Source: Acidimicrobiales bacterium (GTDB lineage Bacteria > Actinomycetota > Acidimicrobiia > Acidimicrobiales > RAAP-2). Taken from it: a DNA stretch of 64,000 bases. The translations under genes were made by a program, and so were the position numbers. Location of the stretch: the NCBI GenBank assembly GCA_025351385.1, contig JANXWA010000020.1, positions 1 to 64,000 on the forward strand. The letters run 5' to 3'. The notes under the pieces are model-generated. The model was given only the letters and a program-made list of their open reading frames with translations, made no database searches and was not told the DNA's origin. Shown piece after piece: positions 16,561 to 25,454 of the stretch (its first letter is position 1; each line of letters begins with the position of its first letter).

Positions 16561-17681
16561 TGGAGTCCGCAGAGCGGAGCGGTCGTCAGGGGCGCGATGG
16601 ACGGTCCCCGTCCGGAGTGGTACGTTCGCGCGACGCCGGGCTGACCGTTCCCGAAGGCCACGATCCCCGAGACCGTGGACGTCGATCCGAAGGCGACCTG
16701 CAAGAAGCGCGTGGTGACGCCGGCGACGAACTTGAAGGCCGAGGCGTCCTCGCCGGTGAAGGGAGGCAGGTGGTGGGCCCTCATGAGCTCGAGGAACCAC
16801 TTGTCGCCCTGGTGGACGTCCCGGTAGAGGCGAAGGGAGCCGCTGGCGCGGTTGCACCGGTCGGCTGCGCTCTGCACGACGAGCAGGGCCGGACCGTTCA
16901 ACGTCGACCGGTACGACGAGACGCCGTCCTCCTGGGCGGACATCACGATCGCCGCGCGGAAGTCGAGGCCGGATCGAAGATCAGCGTATGAGTTCCCCTG
17001 GGGATCGGTACCCCGAGCCCCCGCGAGCATCCCCACGACCGTGCCTCCGTCGGAGTGACCGGCCAGGGCCAGGGCCGAGGCGAGGATCAGGCCATGGACG
17101 AGGGGACAGCGCGCAGTCGCGGCGGTGCTCGCCTCTAAGATCTGGCGCGTGACGAACGCGAGGTCCGCCGGTTCGTTCCAGAGGTCGTACTCAGTGTCGG
17201 CGTTGTTCTGGGCGCTCACCGCGTTGCGGTTCTCCTCGGGGAAGAATGGCGCCACCACCACGAAGCCGCTCTTCGCCCAGAAGTCCAGCAGCGCCGCGTA
17301 GGTGTCGGGCGTCACGTCGTAGCCGTGAGCGAAGACGATCGTCGGAAAGCCGCCAAGGACCTGGGCCGGCACTGCTCCCGGGCTCTCGACCGCGCCGGAC
17401 GCGGGCGCGGCCGTCGGGTAGCGGATCTCGGTGACGAGTACTCGGCGGTTCGCGAGCACCGACGGCGGGGACGTCGAATAGTTGACGGTCGATCGGGTGC
17501 GGTCGATGAAGGTGCAGCGCACGATGCCGACGGAGTAGCTCGGTGACGATGTCGCCACGGCCGGCGCTCGAATCGACGAAGCGGCGGGCAAAGCAGTCGC
17601 GAAGCCACCGATCAACAACGTCGCGGCGATCCACAGGATCGAACTGATCCTTGGACGTCGGGCGTTCGAGGTGCGTCGCAT
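16557..17681 (-). CDS. Secreted alpha/beta hydrolase
   Basis: The 374-residue protein has a signal sequence (residues 1-35, MRRTSNARRPRISSILWIAA then a hydrophobic core). It then shows the actinobacterial extracellular hydrolase pattern: RYPTAAP, the oxyanion region FAHGYD, and the nucleophile elbow GHSDGG. Later there is a probable acid/His region around RAHHLPPF. Such enzymes are lipase, esterase or cutinase-like, with substrate unknown. ATG 17681 has AGGAG four bases upstream; ATG 17705 would add eight residues and has no such site. Confidence 0.83.
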   Translation of the reverse strand: MRRTSNARRPRISSILWIAATLLIGGFATALPAASSIRAPAVATSSPSYSVGIVRCTFIDRTRSTVNYSTSPPSVLANRRVLVTEIRYPTAAPASGAVESPGAVPAQVLGGFPTIVFAHGYDVTPDTYAALLDFWAKSGFVVVAPFFPEENRNAVSAQNNADTEYDLWNEPADLAFVTRQILEASTAATARCPLVHGLILASALALAGHSDGGTVVGMLAGARGTDPQGNSYADLRSGLDFRAAIVMSAQEDGVSSYRSTLNGPALLVVQSAADRCNRASGSLRLYRDVHQGDKWFLELMRAHHLPPFTGEDASAFKFVAGVTTRFLQVAFGSTSTVSGIVAFGNGQPGVARTYHSGRGPSIAPLTTAPLCGLH

Positions 17682-18052
17682 CCGTCTCCTTGGGGTCGTC
17701 GCCATGACATCCGGTCGACTCGTCGACCGCAATGCCACCATCCCCACTGTACGAGCCGGCCGCAGTGTGAGGACCGGTGAACGAAGAGCACACGGCCTCC
17801 ACTGATCGCCGTGTTCCGCACCGGGCCGAGGGTGCAGACCCGTGGGGACCGAGGGCATCCCCCGGTCGGGTCCTCGAGAGCCCGCCACGCCTCGAACGCC
17901 GACTGCTTGAGCGTCCCTTCGAGCGGGAGCATACGCCAGCGAGCCGAATCAGAGTGGACTGACGGCGGCGATCCCACAAAGTAGGTTGCGGTGAGGAGTC
18001 TCCAATCGGGGGAAAGCCGATGTCGTCGATTGTGCAATGAGCAGGCCCGACG
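17682..18052. other. Intergenic region, no gene supported
   Basis: No reading frame here has a family match or a convincing start. TAGGTT at 17982-17987 could be a -10 box for the rightward small gene. A mini frame MSSIVQ (18020-18040) follows GGGGGAAAG, but its meaning is unclear. Confidence 0.4.
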
Positions 18053-18295
18053 ATGGCCGAAAGGGTGCAACGGGCCATCGTCGTCATCGCCGTCACGATC
18101 TCGGTGATCGTGCCCCTGGCGAACAGCGCTTCGGCCGGAGGTCTGGCCGCTCCACTGTTCCGACTGTGCGGGCGCGGTCGCCGACCCGATGTTCGCACGG
18201 TCAATCGTCAACTTCGTCGAATCGGCATGGGACGTCTGACGTCGAACAGGACCGCTATCGACGTGTGCGACCGACGGATCGTGTCCGTCCACTGA
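18053..18295 (+). CDS. Possible small secreted protein
   Basis: An 80-codon frame encodes a plausible signal peptide (RAIVVIAVTISVIVPLANSA, then SAGG) followed by an Arg-rich tail. I recognise no family, the ribosome site is weak (AGG seven bases upstream), and no -10 box fits. The call rests on the signal-like N-terminus alone, so it may be spurious. Confidence 0.35.
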   Translation: MAERVQRAIVVIAVTISVIVPLANSASAGGLAAPLFRLCGRGRRPDVRTVNRQLRRIGMGRLTSNRTAIDVCDRRIVSVH

Positions 18296-18307
18296 CGGCC
18301 ACGATCC

Positions 18308-18625
18308 TCAGTGTTGGACCCGAGACGAGGCGCCCCAATTGGAGGGCACCGCCGCAATCTGACCACGCGTGACCCGCTTGAACTTCTTGCTCCTCTTGCT
18401 GAGTACCATCGCCGTCAGCAATGTGATGATCAGTCCCGCCGAGATGAAGACGAAGCTCTCGAAGTACGCGAGCACGATGCGCATGCAGACCCGGTTGAGC
18501 GCCGACGACGAGGTCGTGGCGTAGGTCGCGTTGCACACGCCGTTCTGCGCGCGCTCCCGAACGAGCAGCCAGACGCCGAAGGCGATGGTCGCGATTCCGG
18601 GGAGAACAACGATCCTTCTCCGCAT
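18308..18625 (-). CDS. Small two-span membrane protein
   Basis: The 105-residue protein has two hydrophobic helices (about 5-23 and 48-73), two cysteines in the loop between them (NGVCNATY and NRVCMR), and a basic tail. The topology puts both ends inside and the Cys-containing loop outside, where a disulfide could form. No family is recognised. The start is secure because TAGGGT lies six bases before ATG 18625. Confidence 0.75.
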   Translation of the reverse strand: MRRRIVVLPGIATIAFGVWLLVRERAQNGVCNATYATTSSSALNRVCMRIVLAYFESFVFISAGLIITLLTAMVLSKRSKKFKRVTRGQIAAVPSNWGASSRVQH

Positions 18626-18631
18626 TCCACC

Positions 18632-18637
18632 ACCCTA
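18632..18637 (-). promoter_or_regulatory. -10 box of the two-span membrane protein gene
   Basis: TAGGGT is followed by GGTGGA and ATG 18625 on the minus strand. Confidence 0.6.
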
Positions 18638-18678
18638 CCGAGGGCATCAATCGAGAGCTGGCTCTTCGGGCGAGTGGC

Positions 18679-19590
18679 TCAGGGCCGGATGCGCGAACGC
18701 ACTCCCCTGATCCACTCGGCGGCCGACCGACGGGCCTCGACAACCTCCTCGCGCCGGTCCGACGCCTCATCACCGGTGACCGGATACGAACCGAGGAACT
18801 TCACACGCGTGAGGTGAGCCTGCAGGTCGACGAGACAGTCGGCGACCACGTCGTCGGCGACGTGACCCTCGAACTCGATGACGAAGCAATAGTCGCCGAG
18901 TCCGAGCTTGGTCGGGCGACTCTCGAGCTTGGTGAGGTTGATGTCGCGCGCGGCGAATCGGCCGAGGATGGCGTAGAGCGATCCCGGTCGGTCGGCGTCC
19001 TGGAAGCACACGATGGTCGTGCGGTCGTGACCGGTCGGCGCGGCGACCGAGTCCCGTCCGACGAGGACGAACCGGGTGACGTTGCCGGGGTGGTCCTCGA
19101 TGTCCGCCGCGAGCTCCACCAATCCGAACAGGCGTCCCGCCAGTGCCGAGGCGACGGCGGCGAGCGGCTCGCTCGACTCGGCGACCTCGCGCGCGGCCTG
19201 GGACGTCGACGTCGTCTGCTCCACCGTCACGCCGAGCCGGTGCAGGAAGCTCCGGCACTGGGCGAGGGCGTGCACGTAGCTGCGCACGGTCGTCACCTCG
19301 CCGATCGTGAGACCCGAACGGGCCAGCAGGTGCAGCCGGATCGGGATCACGATCTCGCGTTCGATCACCAGGTCGTGGTCGAAGACGAGGCCGTCGATGG
19401 TCGCCGAGACCGTACCCTCGATCGCGTTCTCGAGGGGCACGAGTCCCTGGTCCAGCGTGCCGTCGGCCACGGCGCCAAGAAGATCGGTCAATGAGTCGCA
19501 CGCCACCGCGTCGACGTTGTCGATGGTGACGACGGCCTCGTGGGAGAACGAGCCCTCCGGTCCGAGGTAGCCAACGCGCGCTAGTGCCAT
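18679..19590 (-). CDS. pheA: Prephenate dehydratase
   Basis: This 303-residue enzyme makes phenylpyruvate from prephenate in phenylalanine synthesis. It has the start GYLGPEGSFSHEA, the catalytic TRF motif (T172-F174 in NVTRFVLVGRD), and a C-terminal ACT domain with ESRPTKLG, the site for feedback by phenylalanine. There is no chorismate mutase domain, as usual for the actinobacterial monofunctional form. TATCAT six bases before ATG 19590 fixes the start; the open frame upstream is not coding-like. Confidence 0.96.
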   Translation of the reverse strand: MALARVGYLGPEGSFSHEAVVTIDNVDAVACDSLTDLLGAVADGTLDQGLVPLENAIEGTVSATIDGLVFDHDLVIEREIVIPIRLHLLARSGLTIGEVTTVRSYVHALAQCRSFLHRLGVTVEQTTSTSQAAREVAESSEPLAAVASALAGRLFGLVELAADIEDHPGNVTRFVLVGRDSVAAPTGHDRTTIVCFQDADRPGSLYAILGRFAARDINLTKLESRPTKLGLGDYCFVIEFEGHVADDVVADCLVDLQAHLTRVKFLGSYPVTGDEASDRREEVVEARRSAAEWIRGVRSRIRP

Positions 19591-19596
19591 CAAGGG

Positions 19597-19602
19597 ATGA
19601 TA
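19597..19602 (-). promoter_or_regulatory. -10 box of pheA
   Basis: TATCAT then CCCTTG then ATG on the minus strand. Confidence 0.6.
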
Positions 19603-19694
19603 CTTCCGTTCAATTGACCTCTTCTGATCGGACGATTCTGCGAAGAGGCGCAAGTGCGTACGATGGATAGGGACCAAATTCGAAAGGCCGTGCA

Positions 19695-21065
19695 ATGGGG
19701 CACCAGATGTTTGAGTACAACGCCGAGCTCGCGGACGAGGTCTTTGACTACTGCCGCGACCGCCTCTCGATGGATCCGGTGCCGCTGGACTTTGGCAGCC
19801 TCCACGCGATCGCACCCGGGAGCCTGGACGGCTTCATCCGCCCCGAGGGCCACGACCCCGACAAGATCCTCGAGTTCTTCAAGCACTCCCTGGCCCCGGC
19901 CGTCGTCTCGATCGACTCGCCGGGCTTCCTCGCCTTCATCCCCAACGCACCGACCAAGAGCTCCCTTTTGTTCGACATGGTCGTGGCGTGCTCGGGCCTC
20001 AACGGCACCAGCTGGCTCGAGTCGAGCGGCGTGGTGCTGGCGGAGAACCAGGCGCTCGAGTACCTCGCGGACCTCGCGGGAATGCCGGTCGGGTCCGGGG
20101 GCGCGTTCGTATCGGGTGGCTCGCTCGGCAACCTGTCCAGCCTCACCGTCGGACGCGACGTCGGTCTGTCCAAGCGACCCCATCTGGCGAGCCACGAGGT
20201 GCGCTTCGCCATATCGGCCGACGCCCACTCGAGCATCGGCAAGGCGCTGCACGTGCTCGGCATCCAGCCCCTCGAGGTCGAGACCGACGACCATCGCTTC
20301 ACCCGCGAGAGCCTCGAGCAGGCGCTGGCGAACGATCCCCGTCCGGATACCATCGTCGGCATCGTCGCCACCTCGGGCACCACCAACGCGGGGATCGTCG
20401 ACGACCTCGAGGGCCTCGGCAGCTTTGCGCGTGAGCACGACCTCTGGTTCCACGTCGACGGTGCGTACGGAGGGGCGGCGCTGTTCTCGCCAACCGAGCG
20501 CCATCTCCTGGCCGGACTGCGTCACGCCGACAGCTTCATCGTCGACCCGCACAAGTGGCTGTTCGCCCCGCTCGACTGCTGCGCACTCATCTACCGCGAC
20601 CCCACGGTCGCGCGCAAGGTGCTCGCCCAGCAGGCCAGCTACCTCGACATCCTGCACTCCGAGGACGACGCGCACTACGAGTGGAACCCCTCGGACTTCG
20701 CGATCCACCTCTCGCGCCGGGCCCGCGGGCTTCCGTTCTGGTACTCACTGGTCACCAACGGCACCACCGCGTACGAGACCGCGGTGCAGGCCGCCGTCGA
20801 CCTGGCCCACCGCACCGAGGAGCTGATCAACGGAATGGACCACGTCGAGATGGTGCGCCCCGCCAGCCTCTCGGTCGTCCTCTTCCGTCGCAAGGGCTGG
20901 TCGGCCGACCAGTACACCGCATGGAGCCATCAGCTGCTGCGCGATCAGATCGCCTTCGTCACCCCCACGAAGTGGGAAGGCGAGACCATCGGACGACTGG
21001 CCTTCCTACATCCCAACACCACCGAGGAGCTCGTCGTTCGGATCCTCGACACGATGCGCGACTAA
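19695..21065 (+). CDS. Group II PLP-dependent amino-acid decarboxylase
   Basis: The 456-residue enzyme has the hallmarks of the aromatic amino acid/glutamate/histidine decarboxylase family: H178 (ring stacking on PLP) in ADAHSSIGK, D255 in HVDGAYGG, and the Schiff-base Lys K287 in VDPHKW. The N-terminal PGFLAFIP segment matches the same family. The substrate cannot be read from the sequence; an aromatic L-amino acid is likeliest. AAAGG lies seven bases before ATG 19695. The gene converges with the agmatinase-family gene, overlapping by four bases. Confidence 0.9.
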   Translation: MGHQMFEYNAELADEVFDYCRDRLSMDPVPLDFGSLHAIAPGSLDGFIRPEGHDPDKILEFFKHSLAPAVVSIDSPGFLAFIPNAPTKSSLLFDMVVACSGLNGTSWLESSGVVLAENQALEYLADLAGMPVGSGGAFVSGGSLGNLSSLTVGRDVGLSKRPHLASHEVRFAISADAHSSIGKALHVLGIQPLEVETDDHRFTRESLEQALANDPRPDTIVGIVATSGTTNAGIVDDLEGLGSFAREHDLWFHVDGAYGGAALFSPTERHLLAGLRHADSFIVDPHKWLFAPLDCCALIYRDPTVARKVLAQQASYLDILHSEDDAHYEWNPSDFAIHLSRRARGLPFWYSLVTNGTTAYETAVQAAVDLAHRTEELINGMDHVEMVRPASLSVVLFRRKGWSADQYTAWSHQLLRDQIAFVTPTKWEGETIGRLAFLHPNTTEELVVRILDTMRD

Positions 21066-22072
21066 CGGTCGCGGAGCAACGGGTCCGACGGACTGCGCAC
21101 GGAATCGCCCCGAAGTCGCTTGCGTCGCCACGCGACGCCGCCGAGCGCCTCTAGGACGATCCGGTTCCCGAGGTAGGCCGTGATCTCGGCGTGATCGTAG
21201 GGGGGCGAGACCTCCACGACGTCGACCCCGCCGAGGGTCACCTCCATCGCGATGCGCCGCACCGCGTCGAGCAGTTGGCGGCTCGAAAGCCCACCCGGCT
21301 CGGGCGTCCCGGTCCCCGGGGCCGAGCCGGGATCGACGACGTCGACGTCGACCGAGAGGAACACCGCGTCGCAGTCGGTCATCGAGATGGCGATCGCCTC
21401 GGTGAGCACGTCGTCGAGTCCCCGTGCGACGATCTCGCCCATCTCGTACGAGCGCATGCCCTGCTCGGCCATCCAGGCGAGAGTCTCGGGCTCGGGCCAA
21501 TAGCCGCGCAGCCCGATCTGCAAGAACCGGTCCCCGCGACACGCCCCGGACTCGATGAGTCGGCGCATCGGAGTGCCGTGGCCGTAGAGCGAGCCCATCT
21601 GCGTGTTGCCGGTGTCGGCGTGGGCGTCGAAGTGTATGACCGACACCCGTCCCCAGCCCACGTGGTGGGCGACCCCGGTCACGTCGGGCAGCGCGATCGT
21701 GTGGTCGCCGCCCAGGATGATCGGCACCACCCCCGCCGCAGCCACCAGGGTGACCCGCTCTTCGAGGCGATTCAGCGACTTTTCGGTCTCCCCCGACGGC
21801 ATCTCGACGTCGCCGAGGTCGACGACCCCAAGGTCGACCAACGGGTCGACGCCTAGCGCGAGGCTGGGACGCATCCCGTCGTGGGGCAGGTAGTCGGAGG
21901 TACGGATCGCCTGGGGGCCGAATCGACAACCAGACCGGTGTGAAGTCCCGCCGTCGAACGGTGCGCCGATGATGGCGGCGCCGGCACTCGACCAGTCGCT
22001 TGCCCGGTCCGGATCGGCCGCGGGGACCCCCAGGAACGTGGCCTCGTGGCCGTAGAGGTTGCCTATGCGCAT
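21062..22072 (-). CDS. Agmatinase / ureohydrolase family enzyme
   Basis: The 336-residue enzyme has all manganese ligands of the arginase-agmatinase family: H124 in GGDHT, D149, H151 and D153 in DAHADTG, and D242 and D244 in VDVDVVDP. Length and the YGHGTPMRR loop favour agmatinase or another guanidino-hydrolase over arginase. If it is an agmatinase it makes putrescine, which the homospermidine synthase at 46-47 kb could use. AAGGAG lies four bases before ATG 22072. An alpha/beta hydrolase gene ends 28 bases upstream and may share the transcript. Confidence 0.9.
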   Translation of the reverse strand: MRIGNLYGHEATFLGVPAADPDRASDWSSAGAAIIGAPFDGGTSHRSGCRFGPQAIRTSDYLPHDGMRPSLALGVDPLVDLGVVDLGDVEMPSGETEKSLNRLEERVTLVAAAGVVPIILGGDHTIALPDVTGVAHHVGWGRVSVIHFDAHADTGNTQMGSLYGHGTPMRRLIESGACRGDRFLQIGLRGYWPEPETLAWMAEQGMRSYEMGEIVARGLDDVLTEAIAISMTDCDAVFLSVDVDVVDPGSAPGTGTPEPGGLSSRQLLDAVRRIAMEVTLGGVDVVEVSPPYDHAEITAYLGNRIVLEALGGVAWRRKRLRGDSVRSPSDPLLRDR

Positions 22073-22100
22073 CGTGCTCCTTCGTCGCTCGCTGTGTCGC

Positions 22101-22997
22101 TCACGGACGGGCTCCGCCGGACCCGGCGACGAGGTCCGCGAGCAGCTCATCGCTTCGATTGGTGATGATCGAGAGGTGGCCGTCGCCCGGGAAGTGATGA
22201 CTCGTCGCCGTCGGCAGGGCCGCCGCGAGCCATGCGCCGTGGGTGGGGGGCACCATGAGGTCGGCGTCGCCGTACCAGACCGACACCGGCGCGTCGATCG
22301 ACGTCGGGTCGAAACCCCAGTCGGTCATGAACGCCCGGTCGTCGTCGAAGAAGCCCCGCCAGCCGTCAGCGAAGCCGTGGCGCATGGCGTCGGCGAAGAT
22401 GCCCCTCGCCCCGTCATCCGCGAGAGCGGCCTTGTCGACGTCCGAGAGGAGACCGCCGAAGATCTCGATGATGTTGTCGGCCGTCGCCGTGGCGAACTGC
22501 GCGCCCACTTCGGCAATGTGCGCTTCGTACCTCGGGCCGCCCTCTTGGGCCAAGGCCATCTCCTCCAGGTTCTCCGGGCCCATCCCCTCGGTCCAATCGA
22601 TGTCCGCGTCGATGGGCACGACGCCGGCGAGCGACCAGGCGCCCGAACACCTCGGTGCGTCGAGGGCGGCGCAGGCGAGGGCGTGCGGCCCCCCGCCCGA
22701 CCAGCCGACGGCCACGTACGAGCCCAGTCCAAGGGCGTCGAGGACCGTGCGCACGTCGTCGACGACGGCCGCCACGTTTCGCCCCTCACGGCGCGACGAC
22801 CTCCCGTAGCCGGCGCGCGACATGGTCACCAGATGTAGAGCGCCGCTCGTCGCCAGGGGGGCCAGCCAACGGACCAGCGCCGACGACCCGGGCGTGCCGT
22901 GGTGGACGAATACGGTCGTCCCTGAGGCGCTGCCCAGCGTCGCGACCTCGATGACCCGGCCGTCAGGACCGTCGATCAACCGTTCTGCGTACTCCAT
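22101..22997 (-). CDS. Alpha/beta hydrolase
   Basis: This 298-residue cytoplasmic hydrolase has the oxyanion HHGTPGS, nucleophile elbow GWSGGG, acid residue in YGDADLMVP and catalytic His in GDGHLS. It resembles proline iminopeptidase-like or haloalkane dehalogenase-like hydrolases; the substrate is unknown. GGAGGG lies just before ATG 22997. It is the first gene of a likely two-gene operon with the agmatinase-family enzyme. Confidence 0.88.
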   Translation of the reverse strand: MEYAERLIDGPDGRVIEVATLGSASGTTVFVHHGTPGSSALVRWLAPLATSGALHLVTMSRAGYGRSSRREGRNVAAVVDDVRTVLDALGLGSYVAVGWSGGGPHALACAALDAPRCSGAWSLAGVVPIDADIDWTEGMGPENLEEMALAQEGGPRYEAHIAEVGAQFATATADNIIEIFGGLLSDVDKAALADDGARGIFADAMRHGFADGWRGFFDDDRAFMTDWGFDPTSIDAPVSVWYGDADLMVPPTHGAWLAAALPTATSHHFPGDGHLSIITNRSDELLADLVAGSGGARP

Positions 22998-23028
22998 GAC
23001 CCTCCGTTCCCGACGTCACCAACAACCC

Positions 23029-23034
23029 TACGCT
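23029..23034 (+). promoter_or_regulatory. -10 box of the SRPBCC gene
   Basis: TACGCT ends six bases before ATG 23041. Confidence 0.6.
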
Positions 23035-23040
23035 GGACGA

Positions 23041-23472
23041 ATGACGAAGACCCGATCGGTGTCGGCCACCCGCGTCATCGCAGCGCCGGCGTCACGGATC
23101 TTCGACCTCTTGGCCGATCCGCGCCAGCACGTGCTCCTCGACGGGTCCGGTACCGTGGGCCACGTCCGGCGGTCCCCCGACCGGCTCTTCCTCGGCGCCC
23201 GCTTCTCCATGAAGATGAAGATCGGCGCGACGTACACCACGTCGAACGTCGTCGTGGCGTTCGAGGAGGATCGGTGCATCGCGTGGCACCACATCGCCCA
23301 GTTCGTCTGGCGCTACGACCTCGTCGAGGTGGTAGGCGGCACCCAGGTGACCGAGTCGTTCAACTACGACAAGCCGTGGGCCTTCGCAATAATGGTGCTG
23401 GGCTATCCGGAGAGGAATCGTCTCTCCATGGTCGAGACCCTCGAACGGCTCGAGCGGGCCGTTACTTCTTGA
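23041..23472 (+). CDS. SRPBCC (START-like) domain protein
   Basis: The 143-residue protein starts VSATRVIAAPASRIFDLLAD, the typical first strand and helix of the polyketide cyclase/dehydrase SRPBCC fold. GARFSMKMK and the final helix SMVETLERLERAV complete a single lipid-binding-type domain. Ligand unknown. The last 11 bases overlap the end of the DUF3048 gene on the other strand. Confidence 0.85.
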   Translation: MTKTRSVSATRVIAAPASRIFDLLADPRQHVLLDGSGTVGHVRRSPDRLFLGARFSMKMKIGATYTTSNVVVAFEEDRCIAWHHIAQFVWRYDLVEVVGGTQVTESFNYDKPWAFAIMVLGYPERNRLSMVETLERLERAVTS

Positions 23473-24466
23473 CGGTGACGATCGCCCCGACGTTCAAGAG
23501 CTCGACCCAGGTCTGTCCCGGCGTCAGTGCGATGGGCTTGCCGTTGGCGGTCTGGAACGTGACGACGTCGGACTTCGCCGATCCCCGCGACCAGGTCCCT
23601 CGCACCATCGTGCCGTCGGTGAAGACCGTCGCGGTCCCGTGACCCTGGAGGTCGCCGTACGACGCCATCGTACCGATGCCGTTCACGTAGTTCACGTACA
23701 TCACGACCACGTTCTTCGGTGACTCGCGCACGTGGGTCCCGGTGATGTCGGCGGCACCGAAGAGAGTGCGGTCCCACGACAGCGTCGCGGTGTTCCAGGT
23801 CCACGTCACCGGGTAGATGCTCGGGAACGGCACGACGACGCTCGACACCTTCGGGCCCGTGGGCGCCGTCTTGGCGCTGCGGTAGGTGAACAAGGCCGGC
23901 GGAGGCACGGGCGTGCCGCCGAAGGCGAAGAGGCCCGAAGCCGCCGCGTAGAGGTTGTGCGGCGCATAGCGCGTGGGGTCACGGAACATCGCGGCGCCGG
24001 CGCTCGACTCGTCGACCAGCTTGACCGGCGCCGTCGAGATGCTCGCCACGGCGTACGCCGCACCTCCCGAGTAGGCGAAGATCCCCCCGAGCGGCCACAC
24101 GATCTGAGTGTCGGTGGGACGCACGGACCGCACCGGACCGACCTTGGCCGGCGCGTGCGAATTGAAGATCGCCGCCAGGCGAGTGATGCCGCCGTTCACG
24201 ATCTCCTCGTAGACGACGTCAGCCTGGTCGACGCCCCACTGGGGCAGGGCGTCGGGGGTGTTCTCGATCTTCACGATCAGGGCCGGTCGCTCGACCGAAA
24301 GGCCCGACACGTCGGTGAGCCCGGTCAGCGGGGCGGTTGGGTAGTGGGGCACGGGCTTGGTCGTCGTGGTCGACGTGGTCGTGGTCGACGTTTGCAACTG
24401 GCTCCAGGTGAGCGCGCCTGCGCCGACCAGGACGACGACAATGACGATGGGGAGGTATCTGCGCAT
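23462..24466 (-). CDS. DUF3048 (YerB-like) membrane-anchored protein
   Basis: The 334-residue protein has an N-terminal anchor (residues 4-22), a Thr-rich spacer (TTTTSTTTTKP), and a DUF3048 domain with the signatures PALIVKIENTPDALPQWG, ADVVYEEIVNGGITR and VGPVRSVRPTD. The domain is extracytoplasmic; YerB-type proteins have no firmly assigned role but are often linked to cell-wall function. No lipobox Cys is seen, so it is probably held by an uncleaved helix. TAAGTT six bases before ATG 24466 fixes the start. Confidence 0.93.
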   Translation of the reverse strand: MRRYLPIVIVVVLVGAGALTWSQLQTSTTTTSTTTTKPVPHYPTAPLTGLTDVSGLSVERPALIVKIENTPDALPQWGVDQADVVYEEIVNGGITRLAAIFNSHAPAKVGPVRSVRPTDTQIVWPLGGIFAYSGGAAYAVASISTAPVKLVDESSAGAAMFRDPTRYAPHNLYAAASGLFAFGGTPVPPPALFTYRSAKTAPTGPKVSSVVVPFPSIYPVTWTWNTATLSWDRTLFGAADITGTHVRESPKNVVVMYVNYVNGIGTMASYGDLQGHGTATVFTDGTMVRGTWSRGSAKSDVVTFQTANGKPIALTPGQTWVELLNVGAIVTVKK

Positions 24467-24472
24467 CCCTCA

Positions 24473-24478
24473 AACTTA
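24473..24478 (-). promoter_or_regulatory. -10 box of the DUF3048 gene
   Basis: TAAGTT then TGAGGG then ATG on the minus strand. Confidence 0.6.
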
Positions 24479-24490
24479 CTGAATACGCTC

Positions 24491-24967
24491 TTACGCCGCC
24501 GTCGGGTCGCTGACAAGTCGCTTGAAGATCACGGTATGGGGCAGGTTGGTCTCGAGGCTCTGGTACTGGGAGCCCTCCACGATCGACCAGCCGCTCGCCC
24601 GGTAGAAGCCGAGCGCCGAGTCACGGCCATTCGCCCAGATCTGCTCGGCCCCGAGCCGGCGAAGTTCGGCTTCGGCGAACGCGAGGACCCGACCGCCGTA
24701 GCCGAGCCCCTGCACGTCGAAGTCGGTCGCCATGTAGCGCAGCTGGTAGGTCGCGAGCCACGGGTTCATCGGAGGCGTCGAAGGATAGAACGAGGCGCTC
24801 ACGACCAGCCGGGAGCCCTCCAATCCACCGAAGTGCAGCGACGTCGGCTGTTCGTCGCGCGGGTCGACCACGGGCACCTCGGGGTTGTCTGCGCGCAGGA
24901 CCCGTCGACGCAGGTCGTGCAGCTTGCGCGAGTGGACGCGCTCCACTCGAAACGGGGTCTCAGTCAA
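24491..24967 (-). CDS. GNAT acetyltransferase
   Basis: The 158-residue protein reads VERVHSRKLHDLRRRVLR at its N-terminus and carries the acetyl-CoA pyrophosphate loop QGLGYGGRVL, followed by AEQIWANGRDSALGFYRASG, the usual last strands of the fold. Acceptor unknown. TTG 24967 overlaps the stop of the preceding GNAT gene by eight bases; the internal GTG seven codons later is an alternative start. It is the third gene of a PaiB-GNAT-GNAT operon. Confidence 0.85.
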   Translation of the reverse strand: MTETPFRVERVHSRKLHDLRRRVLRADNPEVPVVDPRDEQPTSLHFGGLEGSRLVVSASFYPSTPPMNPWLATYQLRYMATDFDVQGLGYGGRVLAFAEAELRRLGAEQIWANGRDSALGFYRASGWSIVEGSQYQSLETNLPHTVIFKRLVSDPTAA

Positions 24968-25454
24968 GTTCGAGGACCATCGTGAGCAGCGTGATCGACG
25001 GGTCGCGGTCCATCGTGAGCGTGTCGCCCGTCGGCACGAAACCCATCTTCTCGTAGAAGGCCCGGGCCCGCGCGACACTCGACGTGACGTGCAGGTAGAG
25101 CTGGGCGGCGCCCAGCGTGCGTGCCCACTCGCCCACCGCCTCGACGAGGCGAGCGGCGGTCTTCGTCCCGCGCTCGGAGGGCGTCACGTACAACCCGTAC
25201 AGCCAGCGAGTGCCGGGACGATGGTCGTTGGTGCCACCCGACACCATCCCGACGACGCGGTCGTCACGCTCGGCGAGGAAGTAGGTCCACTGGGCCGCCG
25301 CCGCGTGCCAGCGCTCGTCGGGCCAGGCGGCCGACTCCCCGTAGGTCGATCCGTAGGCCTCGGGCGTGTCGCTGAGGGATTCGAGCCGTATCGTGCGCAG
25401 CCCCCGCCAGTCCTCACTCGACGCGCGGCGAACGTCGGCCGGACTGTCAGTCAT
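24960..25454 (-). CDS. GNAT acetyltransferase
   Basis: The 164-residue protein has the complete GNAT fold: VVGMVSGG, LYGLYVTPSERGTKTAARLV (acetyl-CoA loop) and HVTSSVARARAFYEKMGF. Its ATG overlaps the end of the PaiB-like gene by eight bases, and its own end overlaps the next GNAT gene. In Bacillus the Pai pair couples a GNAT polyamine acetyltransferase with PaiB, so an acceptor amine is a reasonable guess. Confidence 0.9.
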   Translation of the reverse strand: MTDSPADVRRASSEDWRGLRTIRLESLSDTPEAYGSTYGESAAWPDERWHAAAAQWTYFLAERDDRVVGMVSGGTNDHRPGTRWLYGLYVTPSERGTKTAARLVEAVGEWARTLGAAQLYLHVTSSVARARAFYEKMGFVPTGDTLTMDRDPSITLLTMVLELD